Positions 6,114 through 6,224 of a stretch of DNA of 6,224 nt are shown here, piece by piece. The notes beneath the pieces were generated by a model. That model was not told the DNA's origin. It worked only from the letters and a program-made list of their open reading frames with translations, and searched no databases. The DNA is from Lonsdalea britannica. Lineage in GTDB: Bacteria; Pseudomonadota; Gammaproteobacteria; Enterobacterales; Enterobacteriaceae. Positions within the stretch are counted from its first letter, which is position 1. Each line of letters starts with the position of its first letter. The stretch covers positions 1 through 6,224 of the forward strand of contig NZ_CAMKXG010000211.1 in the NCBI RefSeq assembly GCF_946477055.1, given 5' to 3'. The position numbers were made by a program, and so were the translations under genes.

Positions 6114-6129
6114 CACCTCTCCTTATAAT
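6101..6129 (+). promoter_or_regulatory. Candidate divergent promoter pointing out of slyA
   Basis: On the plus strand ATGGCA (6101-6106, 4 of 6 -35 bases) lies 17 bases before a perfect -10 box, TATAAT (6124-6129). Transcription would start near 6136 and run right toward a gene outside the window; in E. coli a gene divergent from slyA lies there. The -35 falls inside the slyA start region and the sequence is A/T-rich, so chance is possible. Confidence 0.35.
6119..6124 (-). promoter_or_regulatory. slyA ribosome-binding site
   Basis: On the minus strand AAGGAG is followed by AGGTG and then the ATG at 6113. The five-base spacing supports the ATG over the immediately preceding GTG. Confidence 0.8.
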
Positions 6130-6140
6130 TAGCAGACTAA
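6129..6140. promoter_or_regulatory. SlyA operator in the slyA promoter
   Basis: TTAGCAGACTAA has the TTAG-N4-CTAA dyad and matches 10 of 12 bases of the remembered SlyA consensus TTAGCAAGCTAA. It lies immediately downstream of a -10-like TATAAC for slyA and 15 bases before the slyA start codon. A bound SlyA dimer would therefore block RNA polymerase, in line with the known autorepression. Confidence 0.75.
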
Positions 6141-6146
6141 GTTATA
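6141..6146 (-). promoter_or_regulatory. Candidate slyA -10 box
   Basis: On the minus strand TATAAC matches five of six -10 bases. A start near 6134 would give a leader of about 20 bases. The hexamer 17 bases upstream is CAGAAA, a poor -35, so the promoter would be weak or helped by another protein. The upstream bases to 6224 are A/T-rich and contain no ATG on the plus strand, so no divergent gene starts inside the window. Confidence 0.45.
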
Positions 6147-6224
6147 TCCCTGGATTGCAACCATTTCTGATTTAATAGAAAAGAAAATAAGAAGTTAAAT
6201 TTTGTTCTAAAAGCGCAAGAGATC

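Noticed and set aside
6114..6116. GTG as the slyA start codon
   Set aside because: Only two bases separate it from AAGGAG, whereas the next codon, ATG, has five and gives the usual protein N-terminus.
1..6224. CRISPR array, tRNA, rRNA, insertion sequence, integrase, toxin-antitoxin pair or known riboswitch
   Set aside because: I saw no regularly spaced repeats, no tRNA-like cloverleaf, no transposase or integrase frame and no conserved riboswitch core. All coding space is taken by housekeeping and envelope genes.

Overview
The window is ordinary chromosomal DNA from a gamma-proteobacterium of the order Enterobacterales. It carries the conserved block pdxY - tyrS - pdxH - mliC - anmK - slyB - slyA in the order I remember from Escherichia coli and Salmonella. 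TyrS, PdxH, SlyB and the DNA-binding half of SlyA are close to the E. coli/Salmonella proteins. AnmK, MliC and PdxY differ enough to suggest another family of the order, possibly near Pectobacteriaceae. That placement is a low-confidence impression from remembered sequences. I see no prophage, insertion sequence, CRISPR array, rRNA or tRNA, and no convincing undescribed system.

Layout: bases 1-849 (minus) hold pdxY, cut by the left edge a few codons before its stop. Bases 850-934 hold the tyrS terminator. tyrS (935-2212, minus), pdxH (2427-3128, minus), mliC (3223-3531, minus) and anmK (3610-4722, minus) complete a five-gene collinear run. The 342-base gap 4723-5064 separates divergent anmK and slyB and holds inverted repeats, a candidate PhoP-type repeat array, a slyB -10 box and a GC-rich slyB leader. 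slyB (5065-5532, plus) and slyA (5676-6113, minus) converge on a shared hairpin at 5547-5572. Bases 6114-6224 are the slyA upstream region, with a near-consensus SlyA operator.

Function: PdxH makes pyridoxal 5'-phosphate (PLP) and PdxY salvages pyridoxal, with tyrosyl-tRNA synthetase between them. AnmK recycles anhydro-N-acetylmuramic acid from peptidoglycan, MliC would protect peptidoglycan from c-type lysozyme, SlyB is an outer-membrane lipoprotein, and SlyA is a MarR-family regulator.

The most notable observation is that mliC has an in-frame TAA at codon 31, just before its first mature cysteine, while the rest of the frame is intact. The lysozyme inhibitor is probably inactivated by a single base change, unless this is a sequencing error. 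The second is the slyA control region, where a TTAG-N4-CTAA operator lies between two oppositely oriented -10 boxes, suggesting that one SlyA dimer could control slyA and a divergent gene beyond the right edge.
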